Positions 55,892 to 64,000 of a stretch of 64,000 nucleotides of DNA are shown piece after piece. The position numbers and the translations under genes are program-made. Origin of the DNA: Actinomadura barringtoniae (GTDB lineage: Bacteria; Actinomycetota; Actinomycetes; Streptosporangiales; Streptosporangiaceae); the NCBI RefSeq assembly GCF_017573505.1, contig NZ_JAGEOJ010000001.1, positions 744,001 to 808,000 on the forward strand, given 5' to 3'. The stretch's first letter is position 1; the number at the start of each line of letters is the position of its first letter. Below the pieces are notes generated by a model. It was not told the origin of the DNA and made no database searches. It worked only from the letters and a program-made list of their open reading frames with translations.

Positions 55892-56491
55892 ATGACCGAC
55901 ACCGACATCCGCGCCCTCAACGCGCGAGCCGTCCGTATCAGCGTCGAGATCGTCTCCCACCTGACCGACGGCGACCTCGGCAAGCCCACCCCGTGCTCCG
56001 AGTGGACCGTCGCCGACCTGCTCGCCCACATGACCGTTCAGCACCATGGCTTCGCCGCGGCCGCCCGCGGCGGAGGCGCCGACCCGGCCGTCTGGGAGCC
56101 GCGACCGCTGGCCGCCGACCCGGCCAAGGCGTACGCGGAGGCGGCGGAGGACGTCCTGGCCGCCTACGCCGAGCCCGGCGTCCTGGAGCGAAGCTTCGAC
56201 CTGCACGAGTTCGGCGAGGGTGCGGCCTTCCCAGGCGCGCAGGCGATCAGCTTTCACTTCCTCGACTACGTGGTGCACGGCTGGGACATCGCCCGCGCCC
56301 TCGGACGCCCCTTCGAGCTGGACGACGAGCTCGCCGAGCCCGCACTGAAGGTCGCGCTCATCGCCCCCACGGGCGAGGAGCGGGAGAAGGTGACCACCGC
56401 GTTCAAGCGCGAACTGCCGACACCGGACGGCGCCTCGACGCTCGACCGGATCCTCACGCACCTCGGCCGCTCCCCCTCCTGGCCCAGCTGA
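55892..56491 (+). CDS. TIGR03086/maleylpyruvate isomerase-like metal-binding protein
   Basis: A 199-residue protein. It opens with a helical DinB-like region containing PTPCSEWTVADLLAHMTVQHHGFAAAARG, and the later SFHFLDYVVHGWDIARALG completes a His/Asp metal site as in mycothiol-dependent enzymes. Members may use mycothiol in detoxification or isomerisation. Expression is probably controlled by the divergent MarR through the 14-bp dyad. The 3' end, with its TGA, seeds an 18-bp tandem repeat. Confidence 0.85.
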   Translation: MTDTDIRALNARAVRISVEIVSHLTDGDLGKPTPCSEWTVADLLAHMTVQHHGFAAAARGGGADPAVWEPRPLAADPAKAYAEAAEDVLAAYAEPGVLERSFDLHEFGEGAAFPGAQAISFHFLDYVVHGWDIARALGRPFELDDELAEPALKVALIAPTGEEREKVTTAFKRELPTPDGASTLDRILTHLGRSPSWPS

Positions 56492-56565
56492 CCGAACCGC
56501 CTCAACCGACCGAACCGGCCCAACTCACCGAACCGGCCCAGCTGACCGAACCGCCTCAGGCGACC
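56482..56565 (+). repeat. 18-bp tandem repeat containing the TIGR03086 gene stop
   Basis: 18-bp units at 56482, 56500, 56518 and 56536, with a partial one at 56554, are based on GCCCAGCTGACCGAACCG. Copies 1 and 4 carry TGA in the same frame; copy 1 is the real stop (56489-56491). Confidence 0.85.
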
Positions 56566-56620
56566 CGGATGGAGATTGCCAGGAATCTCCCAGGGAGAAA
56601 CCGGCCATAGGCCACGTACG

Positions 56621-57741
56621 GTGGCAAAGGTGAGCGTGGTCCGCGGGGAGGCGAGGCGCCGGTGGCTCATCGTCGCCGCTCTCGTGGCCGTGCTGTGCTC
56701 GATTCCGTTCGTGGTCGCCGCCTATCCGGTGTCGGCGCAGTCCCCCGATCCGGCCCGGCTCCGGCAGCAGATCCTCGCCTCCGCGTCGCGCCCGTACGAG
56801 GGGCTCGTGGAGAGCCGCGGCTCGCTCGGGCTGCCCGATCTGCCGGGGCTGGACGACTCGACCTCGCTGCTCAGCGGCACGTCCCGCATGCGGGCCTGGT
56901 ACGCGTCGTCGCAGCGGTGGCGGGTCGCGCTCATGACCCCGACCGGTGAGCGCGACCTGCTCCAGAGCCCGGGCAGGCTCGCGATCTGGGATTACGAGCG
57001 CGAGTTGCTGACGCGGGTGGACGGCATCACCGCGATCCGGCTTCCGTACGCGGCGGACCTGATGCCGCCCGACCTGGCGCGGCGGCTGCTGAAGCCGACC
57101 TCGCTCACCGACCATCTGACCGCCCTGTCGGCGCGCCGCGTCGCAGGCCGTGACGTTCCCGGGCTGCGGCTCGAGCCCGGCGACCAGGACACGACGATCG
57201 GCCGCGTGGACGTGTGGGCCGACCCGAAGACCGGCGTGCCGGTCGAGATCCAGGTCACCGCGCGCGGCGGGGCGCGACCGGCGCTGGCGACCCGATTCCT
57301 GGATCTGAAGCTGGCCACGCCCGCCGACGCGGCGGTCGCGCCGAAGCCGGCGCCCGGCGTGGCCGCCGCGACGATCGAGGCACCCGACCTGCTGTCGCGG
57401 CTGGCGTCGCGTACGAACGCGCGGCTGCCCGACAGCCTCGCCGGGAGGCATGCGCTGGCCTCGACCAGCGACGACGTCGCGAGCGTGCGCGGCTACTCCG
57501 GCGGCCTCGCCTCGTTCGCCGCGACGCCGCTGCCGGGCCGGTACGGACGCCGGGTCTTCGAGGCCGCGCGGACCGCGGGCGCCGGAACGCTCAAGATCGA
57601 GGGCGGCGAGGCGCTGGCCATCCAGACGCCGCTGCTCACCGCCGTGCTGGCCCGCGGCACCAGCGAGGACGACCGGATGTTCCTGCTCGCCGGTGCCGTC
57701 CGCGCCGAGGTCCTCCGCACCGCCGCGCAGGAGCTGATCTC

Positions 57742-57745
<4 letters not shown>
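56621..57745 (+). CDS. Membrane-anchored LolA-like/sigma-regulatory-like exported protein
   Basis: About 374 residues; GTG 56621, 56630 and 56636 are all possible starts. One N-terminal hydrophobic helix (WLIVAALVAVLCSIPFVVAAY) anchors or exports it. The rest is a beta-rich domain with RMRAWYASSQRWRVALMTPTGERDLLQSPGRLAIWDYERELLTRVDG and GLRLEPGDQDTTIGRVDVWADPKTGVPVEIQV, resembling LolA/LppX/MucB-type lipid or envelope-sensing folds. Its stop overlaps the ABC ATPase start (GTGA), so it is part of that transporter operon. Confidence 0.7.
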
Positions 57746-58817
<1,072 letters not shown>

Positions 58818-58821
<4 letters not shown>

Positions 58822-59648
58822 TCCGGACCGAGCTGAGCAAGATGGTGCGGCGCCCGCGGACCTGGGTGTCGCTCGCCCTCCTGTGCGGCCTGCCCGCGAT
58901 CGTGGCGGTCTTCCTCGGCGTGACGGAGGTGGGACCGGCGCCCGGGGAGGGGCCGACGTTCCTGTCGGCGGTGCTGTCGAACGGTTCGCTCTACCCGGCC
59001 GCGGCGCTGGCGATGGTGCTGCCGTTGTTCCTGCCGGTGTCGGTCGCGGTGGTCGGCGGTGACTCGATCGCGGGCGAGGCGGGCTCGGGGATGCTGCGCT
59101 ACCTGCTGCTGCGGCCGGTCGGCCGGACACGGCTGCTGGTCGCCAAGCTGGTCGCGCTGATCGCGTACGTGCTGCTCGCGGTGTTCGCCGTCGTGGTCAC
59201 CTCGTACGCCATGGGCATCGCCATGTTCGGCTCGGAACCGGCCAACGCGATCGCGGGTTCGGAGCTCATCACCTCGGTGTCCGGCACGGGCCTGTCGACC
59301 ACGCAGGTCATCCTGCGGATCTGTTACAGCATGCTGTACATCGGCGTCTCGATGCTCGGCGTCGGGGCGATCGCGCTCTTCCTGTCCACGCTCACCGACT
59401 CGCCGCTGGCCGCCGCGCTCGGCTCGCTCGCCGCGCTGGTGACCAGCCAGGTGCTGGTGACGCTGGACGCCGCCGCCTCCGTTCACCCGTACCTGCTGAC
59501 CCGCTACTGGCTGAGCTGGGTCGACTTCTTCCGCGACCCGATCCTGTGGCGCGACATCGAACGCGGACTGGCGATCCAGGGCGTCTATGTGCTCGTGCTG
59601 CTCGCCGCCGCGTGGGCCAACTTCGCCACCAGAGACGTCACGAGCTAG
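58818..59648 (+). CDS. ABC-2 type transporter permease
   Basis: About 276 residues from GTG 58818, which overlaps the ATPase stop (GTGA). Six membrane helices are visible (about 15-35, 60-85, 105-130, 160-190, 195-220 and 250-270), with the usual MLRYLLLRPVGRTRLLVAKL stretch after helix 2. With the ATPase and the LolA-like protein it forms one exporter operon, perhaps for a lipid or drug. Confidence 0.9.
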
Positions 59649-59664
59649 CCCGCGCCGCGCCGCG

Positions 59665-60450
59665 TCACGAGCTGACGCTGGGGCAGGCGCGCGGCGCGGC
59701 CAGCGGTCCGGGTCCGAGGGCGCCGAGAACGATGCCGATGACCCGCGGGTCGGACGGCAGTCCCGAGTGGCCCGTCGTCGCGCCCGGGCAGACCTTCTGC
59801 AGCTCCACGTCGACCGCGCCCGTCAGCCGGGACGAGGCGTTGCCGACCGTGTCGTCGTGCGTCGTCCACAGCGACATCCACGCGGGCGCGCGGCCGACCT
59901 TGTCACCGAGCCGCCGCAGCAGCGAGCTGCCGGGCGCGAGCTGATCGCAGGCCGCCGGGCACGCGCCGAGCGCCGAGCCGGCGCCCGCCAGGTCGGCACC
60001 GTGATGCGGCGAGCCGAGCGTGATGATCCGACGTGCCTTCCGTACTCCGTCGTACTCGCTCGCCCACAGGTGCGCCGCCACGCCGCCCGCCGAGTGGCCC
60101 ACGATGTCCACCGACGGCGACCCCGCGGCCTGCGCGTCGGACACGTACCGGTCGATGGTCTGCGCCTGCCGCTCCATGTCGCCCGTGCCGCCGTCCGGGA
60201 GCTGGACCACGACGGCCGTACGGCCCTCCTGCTCCAGACGCCGGGCCAGCACGCGCAGCCCGCTCGTTCCGCCGCCGTAGCCGGGCACGAGCACGACCGT
60301 CCCCGGCACGCCCTGCGGCGCCTTGGGTCCGGTGTCCCGTCCGTTCACCAGCACGCGGATCGCGACGATGACGGCGACCGCGAGCACTGCGGCCGCGACG
60401 CCGATCACGAGCATCCGCCGCCGGGGACTGAGCGCCGCAAGCCGGTTCAC
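59665..60450 (-). CDS. Membrane-anchored lipase (alpha/beta hydrolase)
   Basis: A 261-residue protein. One N-terminal hydrophobic helix (MLVIGVAAAVLAVAVIVAIRVLV) and a short linker precede the hydrolase: VVLVPGYGGGTSG, nucleophile elbow DIVGHSAGGVAAHLWA (Ser), acid in TTHDDTVGN, His in TTGHSGLPSDP. The pattern resembles class 2 lipases and PHB-depolymerase-like enzymes. It converges on the permease gene with a 16-nt gap and probably acts outside the membrane. Confidence 0.88.
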   Translation of the reverse strand: MNRLAALSPRRRMLVIGVAAAVLAVAVIVAIRVLVNGRDTGPKAPQGVPGTVVLVPGYGGGTSGLRVLARRLEQEGRTAVVVQLPDGGTGDMERQAQTIDRYVSDAQAAGSPSVDIVGHSAGGVAAHLWASEYDGVRKARRIITLGSPHHGADLAGAGSALGACPAACDQLAPGSSLLRRLGDKVGRAPAWMSLWTTHDDTVGNASSRLTGAVDVELQKVCPGATTGHSGLPSDPRVIGIVLGALGPGPLAAPRACPSVSS

Positions 60451-60471
60451 CCCATCCGGTCTACCCGATCG

Positions 60472-61263
60472 TCACAGCGCCTGCCAGGCACCGGCCACCA
60501 CTCGCCCGAACTGAAAGCCGCCGAAGTGCACGCCGAAGCCGATCGCACCCGTCGCCTCGAGCTCCTCGACGAGCTTGCGGCGGAACGCGGCGGACTGCTC
60601 GCCGTCGTGGTCGACCGTCGAGCCGTACTCGGGATGCGCCACCTGGGCGGGCGAGTGCAGCGCGTCGCCGAACGCCACGAGCTGAGTCTCCCCTTCGCCG
60701 ATGACGTACGCGGCGTGCCCGGGGGTGTGCCCTGGCGTCAGCTTCACGCGCACGCCGGGGAAGATCTCCGCGCCGTCCTCGACCGTCCGGACCTGCGACG
60801 TGATCGCCTCCCGCAGTTCCCTGTGGGTCGTCGACGCCCACTCCTCCTCGGCGATCAGGACGTCCGCGTGCGCGAACGGCCTGTCCCCTTGCCACAGCCA
60901 GCCGATGTGGTCGGTGTGCAGATGCGTGATCGCGACGGCCTCGATGTCGCCGGGCGCCTTTCCGAGCGCGGCCAGGCTGTCGAGTAGCGCGCCGCCGTGG
61001 ATGCCGGCGTACGGGGTGCCGGGCTGCGGGTCGTTGGCCGTGGGGCCGAAACCGGCGTCGATCAGCAGGGCCCGGTCGCCGTGCTCGACCAGCAGCCCGC
61101 CGATGCTCGCGTGCAGGTGCTGGTGATCGTCCGCGTATTCGGGGTAGGAGGCCCAGAACTCGTCCGTGGTCCCCGGCAGCCAGGCCTTCGCGCGCAGCCG
61201 CACCTCGCCGTCCGCGACGTAGGTGACGGTGTGCTCGCCGAGCTTCAACGTTGTGATCGCCAT
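60472..61263 (-). CDS. Metallo-beta-lactamase-fold hydrolase
   Basis: 263 residues from ATG 61263. The metal-binding HLHTDH motif (about 118-123), the later PGHTPGHAAYVIGEGETQLVAFGDALH and a final GFGVHFGGFQFG supply the His and Asp ligands of the di-zinc site. Relatives include quorum-quenching lactonases and glyoxalase II-like enzymes; the substrate is unknown. It is divergent from a MarR regulator, with an imperfect 13-bp dyad in the 90-bp shared promoter. Confidence 0.9.
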   Translation of the reverse strand: MAITTLKLGEHTVTYVADGEVRLRAKAWLPGTTDEFWASYPEYADDHQHLHASIGGLLVEHGDRALLIDAGFGPTANDPQPGTPYAGIHGGALLDSLAALGKAPGDIEAVAITHLHTDHIGWLWQGDRPFAHADVLIAEEEWASTTHRELREAITSQVRTVEDGAEIFPGVRVKLTPGHTPGHAAYVIGEGETQLVAFGDALHSPAQVAHPEYGSTVDHDGEQSAAFRRKLVEELEATGAIGFGVHFGGFQFGRVVAGAWQAL

Positions 61264-61277
61264 GGCCGGAAACTTAC

Positions 61278-61326
61278 AGCTAGAACTATTCAAGCTGCAA
61301 CAGTGTCCGCTGAAATAGTTCAAGCT
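61278..61326. promoter_or_regulatory. Inverted and direct repeats in the MBL/MarR divergent promoter
   Basis: AGCTAGAACTATT (61278-61290) and AATAGTTCAAGCT (61314-61326) match in 12 of 13 positions as an inverted repeat. TTCAAGCT also occurs twice in direct orientation (61289-61296 and 61319-61326). The stretch is AT-rich and lies between the two start codons, as expected for a MarR operator. Confidence 0.7.
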
Positions 61327-61353
61327 AGATGTACTTAGGGTAGGCTAGCTCAC

Positions 61354-61785
61354 ATGACCACGGACATCGAGCGGGCCGCGGGCGCCGAGCGGCTGCTGTG
61401 CGGCCTGGTGAACGGGCTGTCCCGGCAGATCGAGGACCACCTGCGCGAGCGCGCCGCCAAGCTCGACCTGACCACCGCGCAGGCCACCGCCCTGCGAGAG
61501 CTGTCCGGCCCGATGACCATGCGCGAGCTGGCCGACCGGATGAGCTGCGAGCCGTCCAACGCCACGTTCGTCACCGACAAGCTCGAGAAGCGCGGCCTCG
61601 TCGAGCGCCGCCCCCACCCGCGCGACCGGCGCGCCAAGCAGCTCGTCCTCACCCCGGACGGCGTCGCCCTGCGCGAACGGCTCCTCGAGCTCCTCGGCGC
61701 CGACTCCCCCCTGGCAGGCCTCTCCCAGGACGAGCAGAACACCCTGCAAGGACTGCTCCTCCGCGCCAAGCACAACAACCTATAG
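61354..61785 (+). CDS. MarR-family transcriptional regulator
   Basis: A 143-residue protein. The winged helix reads TMRELADRMSCEPSNATFVTDKLEKRGLVERRPHPRDRRAKQLVLTPDG (about 54-103), framed by dimerisation helices. It is divergent from the metallo-beta-lactamase-fold gene and probably represses both. An LLM flavoprotein gene follows 87 nt later on the same strand and may be co-regulated. The gene's stop codon is duplicated in a 22-bp tandem repeat. Confidence 0.92.
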   Translation: MTTDIERAAGAERLLCGLVNGLSRQIEDHLRERAAKLDLTTAQATALRELSGPMTMRELADRMSCEPSNATFVTDKLEKRGLVERRPHPRDRRAKQLVLTPDGVALRERLLELLGADSPLAGLSQDEQNTLQGLLLRAKHNNL

Positions 61786-61826
61786 AGGCGCAGAGCGCAG
61801 GGAATAGAGGCGCAGGGCGCAGGGAA
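61783..61826 (+). repeat. 22-bp duplication at the MarR stop codon
   Basis: Two 22-bp copies (61783-61804 and 61805-61826) of TAGAGGCGCAG-G-GCGCAGGGAA differ at one base; each begins with TAG, the first being the real stop. Confidence 0.85.
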
Positions 61827-61872
61827 CAACGCCCCGCCGCAGCGGGTTCTCGCCGACAAGGAGGACGACGTC

Positions 61873-62766
61873 ATGACTGACTACGGCAGGCCTTTGGAGT
61901 TCGGCTACTTCCTCGTTCCCAACGCGGGCGACCCGTTGCTGCAGACGGCACGTTCGGCGGACCGGCTGGGCCTGGACCTGATCGGCGTGCAGGACCACCC
62001 GTACCAGCGTCGCTATGTCGACACATGGACACTGCTCAGCATGATCGCGGCGTCGACCGAGCGGATCCGCGTCTTCCCCGACGTCGCCAGCCTGCCGCTG
62101 CGCCCGCCCGCCGTGCTGGCCAAGGCGGCGGCGAGCCTGGACGTGCTGAGCGGCGGACGGGCCGAGCTCGGGCTCGGCGCCGGCGCGTTCTGGGAGGCGA
62201 TCGAGGCGTTCGGCGGCCCGCGCCGTACGCGCAAAGAGGCGAGCGAGGCGCTGGAGGAGGCCGTCACCATCATCAACAAGGTGTGGAGCGGCGACCGCAA
62301 CCTGCGCTTCGAAGGCGAGCACTACACGCTGAAGGGCGCCAAGGCGGGACCGGTTCCGGCGCATCGCATCGAGTTGTGGCTGGGCGTCGGCGGCCCCAAG
62401 GGCCTCGCGCTGACCGGACGTGCCGCCGACGGGTGGCTGCCCTCTTCCTCATGGGCGACGCCCGACAAGCTGCCCGAACTGCACGCCCACATCGACAACG
62501 CCGCCGGAGCGGCGGGGCGCAAGCCCGACGAGATCCGCCGCCTCTACAACGTCAACGGGACCATCACCGACGACGGCCGCTCTGAAGGCTTCCTGCGCGG
62601 CCCGGTGTCCCAGTGGGTGGACGAGCTGACGGACCTGACCGTGGGGTCGGGCATGGACACGTTCATCCTGTGGGCCGAGGGCGACCAGGAGAGGCAGCTC
62701 CACCGCTTCGCCGAAGAGGTCATCCCCGCCGTACGCGAGCAGGTGGCCCAGGAACGCACCGTGTAG
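61873..62766 (+). CDS. LLM-class flavin-dependent oxidoreductase
   Basis: A 297-residue protein; ATG 61873 has AAGGAGG about 8 nt upstream. A luciferase-like TIM barrel: LEFGYFLVPNAGDP, GLDLIGVQDHPYQRRYVDTW, GGRAELGLGAGAFWEAIEAFGG and RIELWLGVGGPKGLALTGRAADGW. Members use reduced FMN or F420 (common in actinomycetes) to oxidise or reduce varied substrates; the cofactor is not fixed by the motifs seen. It lies downstream of the MarR gene. The stop is followed by two partial repeats of its own last 14 bases. Confidence 0.88.
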   Translation: MTDYGRPLEFGYFLVPNAGDPLLQTARSADRLGLDLIGVQDHPYQRRYVDTWTLLSMIAASTERIRVFPDVASLPLRPPAVLAKAAASLDVLSGGRAELGLGAGAFWEAIEAFGGPRRTRKEASEALEEAVTIINKVWSGDRNLRFEGEHYTLKGAKAGPVPAHRIELWLGVGGPKGLALTGRAADGWLPSSSWATPDKLPELHAHIDNAAGAAGRKPDEIRRLYNVNGTITDDGRSEGFLRGPVSQWVDELTDLTVGSGMDTFILWAEGDQERQLHRFAEEVIPAVREQVAQERTV

Positions 62767-62807
62767 CGAACGCACGTGTAGCCCTGGCCCGGCAACGCAC
62801 GGTGTAG
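62753..62807 (+). repeat. Repeated stop-codon end of the LLM gene
   Basis: AACGCACCGTGTAG (62753-62766, containing the real TAG) is followed by AACGCACGTGTAG (62769-62781) and AACGCACGGTGTAG (62794-62807), with irregular spacing. Each copy keeps the TAG. Confidence 0.8.
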
Positions 62808-62874
62808 CAAAGGTAGGGAAAAGCCCACCGGCGATCTAGAGCAAGGCCCCGTGAGCGAAAGCCCGCGCCCCGGA

Positions 62875-62902
62875 AGTGTTGGAGCCAAGCCACTCCGACA
62901 CT
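62875..62902 (+). terminator. Hairpin between the LLM gene and the carboxylesterase
   Basis: AGTGTTGGAG (62875-62884) pairs with CTCCGACACT (62893-62902), 10 bp with one G-U, 8-nt loop. It may terminate the LLM transcript or form a 5' leader hairpin, since it ends 14 nt before the next ATG. Confidence 0.5.
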
Positions 62903-62916
62903 GAAAAGAGAGCGCG

Positions 62917-64000
62917 ATGAAGCACAGCACCAAGCGGGCGATGGGCACCTCGATCGTTCTGACCGTGGCGGCCGGGCTGGTGGGTGCCGCCGCATGGCCG
63001 AGCATGGCGACCACGGCATCGGCCACACGGCAGCACGGTGGCCGGGACGGTGCGGTGGTCGTGACGGACAAGGGCGCGGTGCGCGGGGTCGTGAAGGACG
63101 ACCGCCGCGAATTCCAGGGCATCCCCTACGCGGCACCCCCGGTCGGCAAGCTGCGATGGGCTTCACCGCAACCCGCGAAGGCTTGGAACGGAACGCGCGA
63201 CGCGACCAAGCCGGGCAACTCGTGCGCCCAGAACGAGAGCGTGATGGGCGAGAAGGAGAGCCTCAGCGAGGACTGCCTCTACTTGAACGTGACGGCCCCC
63301 ACGAACCCGGCGCACAAGAAGCTCCCCGTCATGGTGTGGATCCACGGCGCGGGCTTCCGCAACGGGTCCGGTGCGCTCTACCGCCCCAACCAGCTCGCCG
63401 TGAAGGGCGACGTCATCGTCGTCACCATCAACTACCGGCTCGGCCTGTTCGGCTTCCTCGACCACCCGGCGCTGGACGGCGGCGCGGCCAAGCACCGTTC
63501 GGGCAACTTCGGCCTGGAGGACCAGCAGGCCGCGCTGCGCTGGGTGAAGCAGAACGCGGGGGCGTTCGGCGGGGACTCGGGCAACATGACCGTGTTCGGG
63601 GAGTCGGCGGGCGGCGTGAGCACCTGCTCGCAGCTCACCTCCCCGTACGCCGCGGGCCTCTTCCAGCGCGCGATCATCCAGAGCGGGCCGTGCACGGTCA
63701 TGAACTGGCCCGACTTTGACGGGACGCCGTCGCCGACCTGGCTGCCACGCCCGCGCAAGATGGCCGAGGAGCAGGGCCGCAGCGTCGCCGCCAAGCTCGG
63801 CTGCACCGACACCGACCAGGCCAAGGTGGAGTCCTGCCTGCGCGCGCTGGACACCAAGGCGCTGCTCAAGGAGTCCGACTTCGGGTTCGCGCCGGTGTAC
63901 GGGGGCGGCGGCGTCCTCCCGGTCTCCCCCGCCGAGGCGCTGCGCAAGGGCACGTTCAACAAGGTGCCGGTGATGCAGGGCATGACGCGCGACGAGTTCC
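62917..64000 (+). CDS. Secreted type-B carboxylesterase (truncated by the window end)
   Basis: 361 codons are visible from ATG 62917, open to the end of the window. Signal peptide about 1-36 (SIVLTVAAGLVGAAAW then ATTASA). The type-B carboxylesterase pattern is clear: FQGIPYAAPPVGKLRW, EDCLYLNVTAP, the oxyanion HGAG segment and the nucleophile elbow FGESAGG with Ser230. The catalytic Glu and His lie beyond the window. It is probably an extracellular esterase or lipase. Confidence 0.93.
   Translation, partial: MKHSTKRAMGTSIVLTVAAGLVGAAAWPSMATTASATRQHGGRDGAVVVTDKGAVRGVVKDDRREFQGIPYAAPPVGKLRWASPQPAKAWNGTRDATKPGNSCAQNESVMGEKESLSEDCLYLNVTAPTNPAHKKLPVMVWIHGAGFRNGSGALYRPNQLAVKGDVIVVTINYRLGLFGFLDHPALDGGAAKHRSGNFGLEDQQAALRWVKQNAGAFGGDSGNMTVFGESAGGVSTCSQLTSPYAAGLFQRAIIQSGPCTVMNWPDFDGTPSPTWLPRPRKMAEEQGRSVAAKLGCTDTDQAKVESCLRALDTKALLKESDFGFAPVYGGGGVLPVSPAEALRKGTFNKVPVMQGMTRDEF

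Overview
The window is uniformly GC-rich, with many GTG and some TTG starts, tightly packed genes, and abundant TetR, MarR, GntR, AraC and SARP regulators. Together with families typical of actinomycetes (SARP/AfsR-type regulator, DUF4185, DUF1906, DUF222-HNH, TIGR03086, calerythrin-like EF-hand protein, cutinase-like secreted esterases), this points to a chromosomal segment of a filamentous actinomycete. The Streptosporangiales/Thermomonosporaceae are my best guess, but that is inference. I saw no tRNA, rRNA, CRISPR array, complete insertion sequence or prophage.

Layout. 1-2.7 kb: the end of a flavin split-barrel protein, then a TetR gene and two coupled alpha/beta hydrolases with a perfect 18-bp operator between them. 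2.8-11.6 kb: a SARP regulator sits among secreted enzymes (cutinase-like esterase, two class-C beta-lactamase-fold serine hydrolases, a Tat-exported DUF4185 protein). Two promoters here carry the same SARP-style operator. 11.9-13.0 kb: a small HTH protein and a decayed beta-propeller gene. 13.05-19.4 kb: a tight minus-strand operon of M48 protease, PPK2 polyphosphate kinase, P-type cation ATPase and SulP transporter. 19.4-23.4 kb: an HExxH/coiled-coil protein, an FMN-barrel-like protein and a CPA1 antiporter.

23.5-28.6 kb: an operon of a DUF4239 membrane protein, a four-EF-hand protein and a UrtA-like binding lipoprotein, next to a coupled pair of papain-like secreted proteins, one of which has lost its catalytic Cys. 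28.7-41.6 kb: mostly single genes (MarR, PhyH dioxygenase/AraC pair, membrane lipoprotein, SGNH hydrolase, deacetylase, LuxR-type HTH, GNAT, acyl-ACP desaturase, dienelactone hydrolase, SRPBCC, TetR, BNR-repeat lipoprotein plus DUF1906 protein, S4 protein). 41.6-45.1 kb: a small catabolic island (GntR regulator, fumarylacetoacetase-family hydrolase, class II aldolase, bicupin). 45.2-51.1 kb: a second CPA1 antiporter, an MFS exporter, a thioredoxin-reductase-like flavoprotein, a broken AAA/P-loop gene, a GlxA-type regulator and a cupin. 51.1-54.6 kb: a DUF222-HNH protein with a large repeat linker, a noncoding imperfect palindrome of about 490 bp, and a 45-residue ORF with its own terminator. 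54.6-64 kb: DUF5701, two divergent MarR pairs with clear operators, an ABC cassette with an exported LolA-like protein, a lipase, an LLM flavoprotein and a truncated type-B carboxylesterase.

Two cross-cutting signals stand out. The SARP-style operators at 6067-6098 and 11586-11617 have identical geometry (heptamer, 4 nt, heptamer, 8 nt, -10), which predicts a local regulon of secreted hydrolases. Separately, at six loci the 3' end of a gene, including or abutting its stop codon, is repeated in tandem, leaving serial stop codons.
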